Shown here: piece by piece, positions 13,450 to 22,294 of the stretch
Numbering within the stretch: position 1 is the first letter of the stretch
How the letters are laid out: every line of letters begins with the position of its first letter
DNA from: Eubacteriales bacterium
Lineage (GTDB): Bacteria > Bacillota > Clostridia > Tissierellales > GPF-1
Reading direction: 5' to 3'
Assembly: GCA_030625815.1 (NCBI GenBank)
Contig: DAOUQF010000029.1
Span: 1-50,377, forward strand
Length of the DNA stretch: 50,377 bases
Program-made: the position numbers and the translations under genes
The notes under the pieces: generated by a model
The model's input: only the letters and a program-made list of their open reading frames with translations
Told to the model about the DNA's origin: nothing
Databases searched by the model: none

Positions 13450-16400
13450 CTATTTTTTCATCAATGGATAGAATCGTTTTTCAGCTTCCACCAATTGCCA
13501 CTGTCCAAAGGCAGTTTCAAAGGTTTCAAACGAGGTAAACAGGGTTTTCCCTGATTCTAGGGTTGCCCGGCGAATTAAGAATCCATCCCGCGTCGCGTCG
13601 TTGCCCTTGGTCGGCAGATTCAAGACCCAGTCATAATCTCCCTGACGAATTTCCGTTAACAATTCGTCATTCTGCTGAATCTTCTCCACTTTCGAGCAAG
13701 TAATTCCCTCAGCATCGAAGAGTCTTGCCGTGCCCTCCGTCGCGGTCCATTCTACCTGCAAGCCTTGGGTTCCCTTGATAATTTCCTGAAGCCGCGGCTT
13801 CTCCACATCCCGAACCATAGCAAGGATTCGGATCGTTTTCGGGAATGGCACCCCGGCGGCGATCATGCCCTTGCGCATGGCCTCTTCTGGCGTCGCTCCG
13901 AGTCCCAAAACCTCTCCGGTTGAACGCATTTCAGGTCCCAACATCACTTCGGCTCCTGGAAGCTTCTCCATGGAGAAAACTGGCACCTTGACGGCATACG
14001 GTAGTTTCGGTTCTAATAGACCCGTTCCATATCCCATCTCAGCCAACTCCTCACCCAGCATCACGCGGATGGCGATCTCCGTCATCGGTACGTCTGTTAC
14101 TTTGGATAAGATCGGCAAGGTTCTCGATGCCCGCGGGTTCGCCTCAATCACATAAAGCTTGTCCGCCCAGATCATCTGGATATTCAGAAAACCGATCGCC
14201 TTCAAGCCGGCTGCTAGCTTCTCTGAGGCATTCACCGCCTGATCAATAATTTCTTGGTTCAAAAATGGTGACGGCAAAATCGTAATACTGTCTCCGGAGT
14301 GGATCCCTGATGGCTCTAGGTGAGTCATAATCGCCGGAATCAAGCAATTCTTGCCGTCTGAGATCACATCCACTTCCAATTCCTTACCCTGAATATACTG
14401 ATCGATCTGCACCCGTCCATCCTGATACTGGATAAAGAAGTTTTCCAAATAACGCTGCAATTCTTCTTCATTGGCCAAAATCGCCATGCCCTGTCCACCG
14501 ATGACATAAGACGGTCTTGCAAGAACCGGATAACCGAAGGATTTTGCAATAGCCAATCCCTCATTCAAATCCCGGGTTGTTCCCGCTTTTGGTCGTGGTA
14601 ACCCCAGTTGCTCTAGCAATTGATCAAAATCTTTTCGTTCTTCTGCCAGATTAATGGCTTCGTAAGAAGAACCAAAGATTTTAACCCCTTCATCCGACAG
14701 ACTTTCTACCAAGTCAATGGCCGTCTGTCCGCCAAACTGCACCATAACTCCCTCGGGATTTTCCTTCTCGATGACATTCATCACCTCTTCAAAGGTAATC
14801 GGCTCAAAGTACAGACGGTCCGCCAAGTCGAAATCCGTACTCACGGTTTCCGGGTTGCAGTTGATCATAATGGTTTCATATCCCTGTCGCTCCAAGGCTT
14901 GCATGGCGTGAACCGACGCGTAGTCAAACTCGATGCCCTGACCGATGCGAATCGGACCAGAACCCAGAACGACAATCTTCTTTCGATCCGTCACAGGACC
15001 TTCATCTTCTTCCTCATAGGTCGAGTAGAAGTACGGCGATACCGCTTCAAATTCGCCCGCACAAGTATCCACCATTTTGAAGGTTGCTTTGATCTGATTT
15101 TCTTTTCTCATCTGGCGAATCGCCGCTTGATCCGTGTCCAATAAATCCGCGATGCCGGCATCCGAGAATCCCAATCGTTTCAATTCGAGCAACTTTTCTG
15201 CTGAAAGCTCTCCCACCATTTGACCGCGCAAGGTTTCCTCTTCCTGAATAATCGTATCAAAAGCCGCCAAGAAAAATCGCATGATCCCCGTCATCTGCTC
15301 CAAACGATCAAGGCCGTATCGGCGCCTGATCAATTCCGCCAGGTGAAAGAGTCGCTCATCATTGGGCGATTCCACCGCCAACTTCAATTTATCAAAGGAA
15401 ACATTGAAGAGGGCTGGATCTGTCAGGGTTTGTCTTTTGGGATTGATGGAACGGATCCCCTTTAAAAGCGCCTGGGAAAAGTTTGCTCCGATGGACATGG
15501 ATTCCCCCGTCGCCATCATTCGAGTGCCCAGTTCACGTTTGGCTACCGGGAATTTATCAAAGGGCCATTTAGGAATCTTCACAACAATATAGTCGAGTGC
15601 CGGCTCAAAGAATGCCGTTGTCTTTTTGGTAATCGAGTTTTCTACATCCGCCAGACGGTATCCTAAAGCGAGTTTAGTTGCCACCTTGGCAATGGGATAA
15701 CCCGTTGCCTTAGAAGCCAATGCAGAGGACCTAGACACCCGAGGATTGACTTCAATAACCGCATACTCCCCCGTTACCGGATGAAGGGCGAATTGCACAT
15801 TACATCCGCCGATAATCTCCACCGCATCCACGATGTGAAAGGATGCCGTTCTCAGCATATAGTATTCCGTATCCGATAGGGTTTGGCTCGGCGCCACAAC
15901 AATACTGTCACCCGTATGAATCCCCACAGGATCGATATTTTCCATATTACAGACCACGATGCGATTGCCCTGATAATCGCGCATGATCTCGTACTCGACT
16001 TCCTTCCAACCCAGGATCGCCCGTTCCACCAAGCACTGGGTGACAGGGGAACGCTGTAAGCCTTCCGGCAGAATCTCAAGCAATTCCTTTTCCGTTTTGG
16101 CAATGCCGCCGCCTGATCCGCCCAGGGTATAAGCCGGACGCACAACGACTGGGTAGCCTACGCGGTCAGCGAAGGCTTGTCCGCCTTCCACCGTTGTTAC
16201 AATCTGAGACTCGATAATCGGTTCGCCAATTTCTTGCATCAAAGCACGAAATGCTTCCCGGTCCTCGCCCCGATAAATTCCTTCGATGGAAGTGCCCAGC
16301 ATCTCAACATTGAATTGCTCCAAGACACCGTTATTCGCCAAATCCATGGCCAGATTCAAGGCCGTCTGACCCCCAACATTGGCCAAAAGCGCATCGGGCC

Positions 16401-16641
16401 GTTCCTTCTCAATCAACGCCTCCATCCAATCCACGGTCAATGGTTCGATGTAAACACGATCCGCAATCTCCGGATCCGTCATAATCGTTGCCGGATTGGA
16501 GTTTGCCAGAATTACCTCGCAGCCCTCTTCCTTCAATGCACGGCACGCCTGTGTGCCGGAATAATCAAATTCTGCCGCCTGTCCGATTACGATGGGACCA
16601 GAGCCAAGTACCAATACCTTTTTCCCTTGATTTTTATTCAT
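13450..16641 (-). CDS. carB: Carbamoyl-phosphate synthase large subunit
   Basis: A protein of 1063 residues, the usual length. It makes carbamoyl phosphate from bicarbonate, ammonia and two ATP for pyrimidine and arginine synthesis. It contains two homologous halves. The carboxyphosphate half starts KVLVLGSGPIVIGQAAEFDY with the ATP-grasp sequence VVRPAYTLGGSGGG near 170. The carbamate half starts near 555 with VVLGSGPIRIGQGIEFDY and has LARPSYVIGGQGMAI. The C-terminal MGS-like regulatory domain occupies about 930-1063. The ATG overlaps the carA stop by 8 nt, so the two subunits are translationally coupled. Confidence 0.97.
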   Translation of the reverse strand: MNKNQGKKVLVLGSGPIVIGQAAEFDYSGTQACRALKEEGCEVILANSNPATIMTDPEIADRVYIEPLTVDWMEALIEKERPDALLANVGGQTALNLAMDLANNGVLEQFNVEMLGTSIEGIYRGEDREAFRALMQEIGEPIIESQIVTTVEGGQAFADRVGYPVVVRPAYTLGGSGGGIAKTEKELLEILPEGLQRSPVTQCLVERAILGWKEVEYEIMRDYQGNRIVVCNMENIDPVGIHTGDSIVVAPSQTLSDTEYYMLRTASFHIVDAVEIIGGCNVQFALHPVTGEYAVIEVNPRVSRSSALASKATGYPIAKVATKLALGYRLADVENSITKKTTAFFEPALDYIVVKIPKWPFDKFPVAKRELGTRMMATGESMSIGANFSQALLKGIRSINPKRQTLTDPALFNVSFDKLKLAVESPNDERLFHLAELIRRRYGLDRLEQMTGIMRFFLAAFDTIIQEEETLRGQMVGELSAEKLLELKRLGFSDAGIADLLDTDQAAIRQMRKENQIKATFKMVDTCAGEFEAVSPYFYSTYEEEDEGPVTDRKKIVVLGSGPIRIGQGIEFDYASVHAMQALERQGYETIMINCNPETVSTDFDLADRLYFEPITFEEVMNVIEKENPEGVMVQFGGQTAIDLVESLSDEGVKIFGSSYEAINLAEERKDFDQLLEQLGLPRPKAGTTRDLNEGLAIAKSFGYPVLARPSYVIGGQGMAILANEEELQRYLENFFIQYQDGRVQIDQYIQGKELEVDVISDGKNCLIPAIMTHLEPSGIHSGDSITILPSPFLNQEIIDQAVNASEKLAAGLKAIGFLNIQMIWADKLYVIEANPRASRTLPILSKVTDVPMTEIAIRVMLGEELAEMGYGTGLLEPKLPYAVKVPVFSMEKLPGAEVMLGPEMRSTGEVLGLGATPEEAMRKGMIAAGVPFPKTIRILAMVRDVEKPRLQEIIKGTQGLQVEWTATEGTARLFDAEGITCSKVEKIQQNDELLTEIRQGDYDWVLNLPTKGNDATRDGFLIRRATLESGKTLFTSFETFETAFGQWQLVEAEKRFYPLMKK

Positions 16642-17695
16642 GATTGTCCTCCATCATTGTCATAAACGCATCGAATACATCTTCCGCATCATAAGGACCC
16701 GGACCTGCTTCCGGGTGAAACTGAACCGAAATCACCGGTAGGGTTTTATGCTTCATTCCCTCTACACTGTCATCGTTCAGATTGCGGTAGGTGCATTCCA
16801 TAACAGAAGGCATTTCCACTACTGTATAGTTGTGGTTTTGTGCTGTAATAAATGTTTTTCCATCTTCCAGGCGCTCCACCGGATGATTGGAACCATGATG
16901 GCCGAAAGAGAGTTTGCCGGTTTTTCCTTCGGCAGCCAAGCAGAGCAATTGATGTCCCAGGCAAATCCCCAGGATCGGCTTTTTCTCCATCAGGATCTTA
17001 ACCTCTTCAATCACATCCGGCAGATCCGTCGGATCTCCAGGACCATTGGACAGGACAATGCCTTCCGGGTTCATTTCCAATACCTCTTTTGCAGGCGTGT
17101 CCGCCGGGAAAATTGTCATTGTTGTATTGCGTTTTTCCAATTCCCGCAGGATGTTTTCCTTGATGCCGAAATCCATCACCGCGATTTGATGTGCCCCGGT
17201 TCCCCGCTCGTATTTTTCTGAACAGGTGGTCGCCATGGCGTGACGTCTTAGTTCAAAACGACGAAATCGCTCTTCCACTTGCCTCTTGCTGAGGGGCGAG
17301 AAGGTGATCAAAGCCTTCATGGTTCCCTTTTCCCGGATTTCTTTGGTCAATGCCCGGGTATCTATTCCTTGCAGACCCACAACCTTGTGATACTTCATAA
17401 AGGAATCCAGATCCATCTCTTCTTTGTAGTGACGTGTCGCTTCCGCGCGGGATCGAACGATCAATGCGCTGGCAAAAGCGGTACGCCCCTGACTCACATC
17501 AAGATTGATGCCATAGTTGCCAATATGCGGATGAGTCATAACCACGGCTTGGCCGTAGTAGGAAGGGTCCGTCAACACCTCTTGATATCCGGTCATTCCG
17601 GTTTGAAAAACAATTTCAGCAGTTACATCGTGTCGATAGCCAAAGGCCTCGCCGCGAAAGATGCGGCCGTTTTCTAAGATCAATGTTGCTTTCAT
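16634..17695 (-). CDS. carA: Carbamoyl-phosphate synthase small subunit (glutaminase)
   Basis: A protein of 353 residues that hydrolyses glutamine and passes ammonia to CarB. The N-terminal CPSase domain begins ATLILENGRIFRGEAFGY. The C-terminal class I glutamine amidotransferase has the nucleophile motif GICLGHQLL (Cys) and the His-Glu of VQFHPEAGPGP. ATG 17695 is chosen because AAGGAGGG lies 6 nt upstream; the longer frame has no such site. A PyrR-binding-loop match ends at that ribosome site, and an intrinsic terminator is further upstream, so pyrimidine control is likely. Confidence 0.96.
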   Translation of the reverse strand: MKATLILENGRIFRGEAFGYRHDVTAEIVFQTGMTGYQEVLTDPSYYGQAVVMTHPHIGNYGINLDVSQGRTAFASALIVRSRAEATRHYKEEMDLDSFMKYHKVVGLQGIDTRALTKEIREKGTMKALITFSPLSKRQVEERFRRFELRRHAMATTCSEKYERGTGAHQIAVMDFGIKENILRELEKRNTTMTIFPADTPAKEVLEMNPEGIVLSNGPGDPTDLPDVIEEVKILMEKKPILGICLGHQLLCLAAEGKTGKLSFGHHGSNHPVERLEDGKTFITAQNHNYTVVEMPSVMECTYRNLNDDSVEGMKHKTLPVISVQFHPEAGPGPYDAEDVFDAFMTMMEDNHE

Positions 17696-17702
17696 AAATA
17701 CC

Positions 17703-17734
17703 CTCCTTTTCGCCTCTCTGGGTCGAATTAAAAG
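17703..17734 (-). promoter_or_regulatory. PyrR-binding-loop match next to the carA ribosome site
   Basis: On the minus strand TTTTAATTCGACCCAGAGAG continues into GCGAAAAGG. This matches the PyrR RNA consensus (UUUAA, then UCCNGNGAGGYU-like core, then AAGG). TTCG/CGAA and CC/GG form a stem around CAGAGA. The AAGG flank is part of the carA Shine-Dalgarno sequence, so PyrR with UMP could block translation. Confidence 0.65.
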
Positions 17735-17760
17735 AAAAAGCCTCCCGGAATCCGGAAGGC
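17731..17760 (-). terminator. Terminator in the carA leader
   Basis: GCCTTCCGG pairs with CCGGGAGGC around ATT, followed by TTTTTCTTT on the minus strand. It lies between the promoter and carA, so it is probably an attenuator. Confidence 0.75.
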
Positions 17761-17771
17761 ATAAATCGCTC

Positions 17772-17833
17772 AAAAAATACAGTTGTTCCCAACTCTTTGA
17801 ATGATCACCTTTCCAGTATCTCGTACCGGTTTA
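17772..17833 (-). other. Upstream hairpins of the carA leader
   Basis: Two further hairpins can be drawn. CCGGTA-CGAGA-TACTGG (17813-17829) has TTTAAA and GGAAAGG flanks reminiscent of a degenerate PyrR loop. AGTTG-GGAA-CAACT (17781-17794) is followed by T6 and resembles a weak terminator. Confidence 0.4.
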
Positions 17834-17848
17834 AAGATTCTTTTCCTT

Positions 17849-17877
17849 ACGATACCAAAGCAAAGGCGAAATGTCAA
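17849..17877 (-). promoter_or_regulatory. Promoter of carAB
   Basis: TTGACA (17872-17877), a 17-nt spacer and TATCGT (17849-17854) on the minus strand. The leader before carA is about 145 nt. Confidence 0.7.
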
Positions 17878-17971
17878 TGTTTAAAGAAAGTTTAAGGGAT
17901 ATTTACCGGATCTTTCTTGTTTTCATAGAGGTTATTTGATAAAGTCATATCATTGAAAGGAATGTGAGAAT

Positions 17972-20089
17972 ATGGATAATAATCGAAGAAACTCAGAACC
18001 ATGGTTACCAAAAGATTCTGAATCGAAGGACGATAAAAACGATAAGCGGCACTCTGCCTGGCCGCCGAAGGAATCAGACCGAAACGGCAAAGGTCGAAAC
18101 AACAAGAAGATGCCACTCTTGCCAAAGGGCACAATGAAAAAACCTAAAAATTATAGCTTTTTACTCATCTTCTTCATTGCAATTGTCATCTTCAATTTAC
18201 TCTTCTCAAATCGGACGACTCAGGAGTTGGAATACAGCGAATTCGAAGCCCTGGGCGAATACGGCATGATTGAAGAGGTGCAGATCGCAAACGACAAAAT
18301 CTATATCTCCTTGGACGAAAACGCTGTGCTTCCCGTAAATGCGGAGGCTGCTTTGGCGGAAAAAATCACTGCAGTCCAGCAAATGGAAAAGGAACTCTAT
18401 ACCGATCGCGTCAACGATCCCGAGCTCTTGGCCAATCTCAAGGTCTGGGGCGTGGAAAAATACGGCGGTGTTTCTGTAGAAAACAATCCGTATTTGAATT
18501 TCCTATTGACTTGGATTTTACCCATGGCCCTCTTCTTCTTTATGTGGCGGTTCCTACTGGGCAGCCTGACGAAAAGAGGCGGCGGCGTGATGGACTTTGG
18601 AAAATCAAACGCCAAAATCTACGCCGAAGATCAAACCGGCCTTACCTTTGAAGACGTAGCCGGCCAGCAGGAATCGAAAGACTCACTGTTGGAGATTGTA
18701 ACCTTCCTAAATGAACCGGAAAAATATCGGTCAATCGGAGCGAAACTGCCTAAGGGCGCGCTTCTGGTCGGACCTCCGGGAACAGGTAAAACCCTTTTGG
18801 CAAAAGCCGTTGCCGGTGAGGCGAAGGTACCATTCTTCTCCATCTCGGGTTCGGAATTCGTTCAAATGTTTGTCGGTGCCGGTGCCGCCAAGGTTCGCGA
18901 CCTCTTCAAACAAGCCAATGAAAAGGCGCCTTGCATCGTCTTTATCGATGAGATCGACGCCGTGGGAAAAAGGCGCGATGGAATGATGGGCGGAAACGAT
19001 GAGCGAGAGCAAACCTTGAATCAATTGCTGAAGGAAATGGACGGATTTGATTCCTCCAAAGGCGTCGTTATTCTAGGCGCGACCAACCGACCGGAAATTC
19101 TGGATCCCGCCCTCTTGCGACCTGGCCGTTTCGACCGCCAAATCATTGTAGAGCGCCCGGATCTTCCAGGACGAATCGCGATCCTTGAACTTCACGCCAA
19201 GGCCGTAAAACTCGGTGCGGATGTCAATTTCGAAGCCATTGCCAAAGCCTCAGCCGGAGCGAGCGGCGCGGAATTAGCCAATATCATCAATGAGGCAGCC
19301 ATTCGGGCCGTGCGATTCAAACGAAATTCTGTTGCTCAGGAAGACTTGGAAGAAGCAATCGAAGTCGTTATCGCCGGAGAGCAAAAGAAAGATCGAATCC
19401 TTTCGCCTGACACGAAAAAACGCGTTGCGTATCACGAAGTCGGCCACGCCCTTGCGGGAGAGCTCCTTGAAAACACCGACCCAGTTCATAAGATCACTAT
19501 CGTGCCTCGCACCAAAGGCGCCCTTGGCTATACCATGCAATTGCCGGGTGAAGATAAATACCTAGTCACCAAGGAAGAAATGCTGGATCGCATTGTGGTC
19601 ATGCTGGCGGGCCGTGCCGCCGAAGAGATCGTCTTCGGCCAACAATCCACCGGCGCTTCCAACGATATTATGCAAGCCACACAGACTGCCAGAACCATGA
19701 TCACCCTTTACGGGATGAGCGACAAGTTCGGCATGGTCGGACTGGAACGCGTCGAGAACCAATACCTGGGCGCCAACCGTGTGCTGGATTGCTCAGAGGC
19801 CACTGCTCAAGAAATCGACACCGAGATTCGAACAATGATTCAAGAGCAAAAGCAAAGAGCCCTGGCGCTCTTGGAAGAGAACAAGGCCCTATTGCATGAG
19901 GTCTCTCAATATCTGTTGACCCATGAAACCATTACCGGCGACGTCTTCCGCGCCCTGATCGAAAAACATCAGCATCCGGATCGGTCACCTGTCGAACCAA
20001 AGGAAACAGAAGAAACAGAAGCGGCTCCACTCGAAGCACCAGAAGAAATCCTGGAAAAAACAGAAGAAACAAAAAATATCGACGCATAA
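17972..20089 (+). CDS. ftsH: ATP-dependent zinc metalloprotease FtsH
   Basis: A membrane-anchored AAA+ protease of 705 residues that degrades misfolded membrane and short-lived proteins. Two membrane helices (about 61-78 and 175-195) flank the extracytoplasmic domain. AAA+ motifs are Walker A GPPGTGKT (near 269), Walker [11 protein letters not shown], the pore loop MFVGAG and the arginine-finger region RPGRFDR. The zinc site HEVGH is near 490, followed by the M41 peptidase region. Unusually, about 60 polar residues with three similar motifs (WLPKDSE, WPPKESD, LLPKG) precede the first helix, where FtsH normally has fewer than 15. The tail is rich in Glu/Thr. AAAGGAATG precedes the ATG. It is divergent from carAB and monocistronic. 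Confidence 0.95.
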   Translation: MDNNRRNSEPWLPKDSESKDDKNDKRHSAWPPKESDRNGKGRNNKKMPLLPKGTMKKPKNYSFLLIFFIAIVIFNLLFSNRTTQELEYSEFEALGEYGMIEEVQIANDKIYISLDENAVLPVNAEAALAEKITAVQQMEKELYTDRVNDPELLANLKVWGVEKYGGVSVENNPYLNFLLTWILPMALFFFMWRFLLGSLTKRGGGVMDFGKSNAKIYAEDQTGLTFEDVAGQQESKDSLLEIVTFLNEPEKYRSIGAKLPKGALLVGPPGTGKTLLAKAVAGEAKVPFFSISGSEFVQMFVGAGAAKVRDLFKQANEKAPCIVFIDEIDAVGKRRDGMMGGNDEREQTLNQLLKEMDGFDSSKGVVILGATNRPEILDPALLRPGRFDRQIIVERPDLPGRIAILELHAKAVKLGADVNFEAIAKASAGASGAELANIINEAAIRAVRFKRNSVAQEDLEEAIEVVIAGEQKKDRILSPDTKKRVAYHEVGHALAGELLENTDPVHKITIVPRTKGALGYTMQLPGEDKYLVTKEEMLDRIVVMLAGRAAEEIVFGQQSTGASNDIMQATQTARTMITLYGMSDKFGMVGLERVENQYLGANRVLDCSEATAQEIDTEIRTMIQEQKQRALALLEENKALLHEVSQYLLTHETITGDVFRALIEKHQHPDRSPVEPKETEETEAAPLEAPEEILEKTEETKNIDA

Positions 20090-20090
20090 G

Positions 20091-20126
20091 AAAAGCCCTA
20101 CCGATTTGATCGGTAGGGCTTTGTTT
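20091..20126. terminator. Bidirectional terminator of ftsH and the orphan PTS IIB gene
   Basis: A 14-bp stem AAAGCCCTACCGAT/ATCGGTAGGGCTTT around TTG. Confidence 0.85.
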
Positions 20127-20129
20127 TGC

Positions 20130-20414
20130 TTATAATCCTAATTTTTCAACAACTTCATCAACAGTCTTGTCGATTCCAACGCCTGTCAAGAACGGAAGAC
20201 CTTGAACAATCGGAGTATTGATCTCTTGCGCTACACGTGATGTAACGATAATTAGATCGAATTCGTCCGCTCGGTACGGCAATTCCGATACCTTGCATTG
20301 TGAAATTTTAACTTCTTTATCAAGTCCGCGAGCCGCCAAAGCAGCTTCTAATTTCTTTGCAGCCATAGTAGATGTTGCAATACCTGTTCCACAGGCAACT
20401 AAAACCTTTTTCAT
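20130..20414 (-). CDS. Orphan PTS IIB component, galactitol family
   Basis: A cytoplasmic phosphocarrier of 94 residues. The P-loop VLVACGTGIATSTMAAKK carries the phosphorylated Cys of IIB-Gat proteins. It is clearly paralogous to the IIB gene at 30494-30778 (shared ISQC-VSEL, TPI-QGL--LTGV and VVEKLGL). No IIA or IIC gene is next to it. It lies behind the dehydrogenase-complex operon, separated by a hairpin, with an extended -10 promoter of its own. It could serve the PTS 10 kb away or act as a regulatory phosphocarrier; neither is shown. The ribosome site is GAGGAG. Confidence 0.85.
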   Translation of the reverse strand: MKKVLVACGTGIATSTMAAKKLEAALAARGLDKEVKISQCKVSELPYRADEFDLIIVTSRVAQEINTPIVQGLPFLTGVGIDKTVDEVVEKLGL

Positions 20415-20464
20415 GAATTTCTCCTCGTATTCCGAATTTTTTTCACAAAATCTGTATTAAAAAT

Positions 20465-20473
20465 ATTATATCA
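20465..20473 (-). promoter_or_regulatory. Extended -10 promoter of the orphan IIB gene
   Basis: TGA followed by a perfect TATAAT on the minus strand. The -35 at 17-nt spacing is poor. Confidence 0.5.
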
Positions 20474-20490
20474 TACCCACAGACGAGACG

Positions 20491-20514
20491 AAAGCCCGCA
20501 AACCTGCGGGCTTT
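20491..20514 (-). terminator. Hairpin at the end of the dehydrogenase operon
   Basis: AAAGCCCGCA and TGCGGGCTTT around AACC form a strong stem. The T tract beyond the stem is short on the minus strand, so some read-through into the IIB gene is possible. Confidence 0.6.
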
Positions 20515-20560
20515 CCATCTTTCCCTAAACATTCACTATTCCTTCATTTTGTTCGAATTT

Positions 20561-22282
20561 CTATGCTTTTTTCGGCAAATGGATGCAACGCTTCAAGGCA
20601 TCCGCGCAGGCTTCCATAAAGGCTTCTGAATATGTCGGATGTCCGTGAATGGTATCCGCGATAATATCCGCAGGCACCTCGGCCGCCATCAAGGCTGCCG
20701 CCTCATTGATCATCTCCGCCGCTGCCGGTCCATAGATATGGGTCCCAACCAACTCGAAGTATTTAGGCTCAACAATCACCTTGATCATACCAACTGTTTC
20801 GCCTGAAGCCAAGGCACGGCCATTTCCCGCAAATGGGAACTTGCCAACCAAGACCTCGCTGTATTTTTTCTTCGCTTCCGCTTCCGTCAAGCCGACCGCG
20901 CCAATCTCCGGCAATAGATATACCGCAGACGGTACGATGGAAAGATCCACGACCTCGTCATGGCCCATAGCATTGGCTGCAGCCACCTCGCCCATTTTGA
21001 ACGCGGCATGAGCCAGCATATGGCGTCCATTGATGTCGCCAGGCGCGTAGATTCCCTTCACGCTGGTTTCCATCTTGTCATCGACCACCACGCGGCCACG
21101 ATTCATCTCCAGGTCAAGCTCACCCAATCCAGAAAGATCCGGCACACGGCCGATGCTGACAAGCGCTCGCTCACCAATGATCGTGTCTCCGCCGTCGATG
21201 GTAACCGTTACCTGCTTCGCTTCACCTTCAAATTTCTCAACCTTGCGGCCAGTCAAAATCGTAATGCCTTTTTTCGTGAATTGCGTACGAAGGGCCTGTG
21301 AGATTTCCAGCTCCATCATCGGCAATAGCTCTTCAGCCAACTCGACAATTGTAACCTTTGTGCCGTAGGCGTTAAAGATCTCCGCCATCTCGCAACCGAT
21401 TACGCCGCCGCCGATCACAATCATGCTCTCCGGCACTTCTTTCAAATCAAGAATCGTATCACTAGTCAAAACGCGCTCATGATCGATGCCCGGAATTGGA
21501 ATCTGCGCGACTTTTGAACCGCCCGCCCAGATAATCTTTTTCGCTTCCAATTCTTCACCTGATCCCAACTTCACATTCTTGTCTTTGGTGATTACGCCCA
21601 GATCCTGATACTGCTTCACGCCGTAGCTTGTCAAAAGACCCGCAACGCCGGAAGTCAAAGTCATCACGACCTGATCCTTGTAGTCCACGATCTTGTCCAT
21701 ATCCAACTTGAAATTCGCATCATTAAAGAGAATGCCGCGCGATGCCGCGTGTTTCGCATGCTCCAAAATTTCTGCATTTTTCACATAGGTTTTTGTCGGA
21801 ATGCAACCGCGATTCAGACAAGTTCCACCCACGCGGATCTTCTCCACAAGGGCAACCTTGCCGCCGAGTTGCGCCGCTTTGATCGCTGCCACATATCCAG
21901 CGGGCCCTCCGCCCAACACGATGACATCATAGGCGTCGGAGGCGATTGCCTCTTTATTCGCTTCTTGCTTTGCTTCTGCTTTTTTTGAAGCGGCAGGCGC
22001 AGCCTGTGCTGCCGGTGCTGCCGGTGCAGTCGGGGCTTCTTCCCCTTCCGCTCCAATATATCCAATTATAGTAAATACCGGCAATACAGCGCCTTCTTCC
22101 GCAAGTTGCGCAAGAAGAACGCCGGAGGCTTCCGCCTCCACGTCCATATTCACTTTATCCGTCAGGATCTCCAAAACCGCTTCCCCTTGTTCAATCGGAT
22201 CGCCGATCTCTTTGTACCAACGTACAATGGTTCCTTCATCCATGGCCATTCCGGCCTTTGGCATAATGATTTCAGCTGCCAT
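20561..22282 (-). CDS. Dihydrolipoamide dehydrogenase (E3) with N-terminal lipoyl domain
   Basis: A protein of 573 residues that reoxidises dihydrolipoamide with NAD+. An 80-residue lipoyl domain (modified Lys in TDKVNMDVEA near 43) and an Ala/Pro linker precede the E3 flavoprotein. The FAD motif VIVLGGGPAGYVAA is near 120, the redox-active disulfide is in GGTCLNRGCIPTK, the NAD motif is VIGGGVIGCEMAEIF, and the C-terminal HGHPTYSEA carries the catalytic His. The lipoyl domain is nearly the same as that of the E2 gene just upstream, suggesting copying between the two. AAGGAGG lies before the ATG. Last gene of the E1-E2-E3 operon. Confidence 0.95.
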   Translation of the reverse strand: MAAEIIMPKAGMAMDEGTIVRWYKEIGDPIEQGEAVLEILTDKVNMDVEAEASGVLLAQLAEEGAVLPVFTIIGYIGAEGEEAPTAPAAPAAQAAPAASKKAEAKQEANKEAIASDAYDVIVLGGGPAGYVAAIKAAQLGGKVALVEKIRVGGTCLNRGCIPTKTYVKNAEILEHAKHAASRGILFNDANFKLDMDKIVDYKDQVVMTLTSGVAGLLTSYGVKQYQDLGVITKDKNVKLGSGEELEAKKIIWAGGSKVAQIPIPGIDHERVLTSDTILDLKEVPESMIVIGGGVIGCEMAEIFNAYGTKVTIVELAEELLPMMELEISQALRTQFTKKGITILTGRKVEKFEGEAKQVTVTIDGGDTIIGERALVSIGRVPDLSGLGELDLEMNRGRVVVDDKMETSVKGIYAPGDINGRHMLAHAAFKMGEVAAANAMGHDEVVDLSIVPSAVYLLPEIGAVGLTEAEAKKKYSEVLVGKFPFAGNGRALASGETVGMIKVIVEPKYFELVGTHIYGPAAAEMINEAAALMAAEVPADIIADTIHGHPTYSEAFMEACADALKRCIHLPKKA

Positions 22283-22294
22283 TGCTTCTCCTCC

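Noticed and set aside
13385-13450. Short minus-strand peptide ending VIAKRITGE after carB
   Set aside because: No start codon with a ribosome site; the bases form a hairpin (AGTAATC/GATTACT) that explains the pattern better.
20091-20130. A separate small gene between ftsH and the orphan IIB gene
   Set aside because: The interval is fully occupied by a bidirectional terminator.
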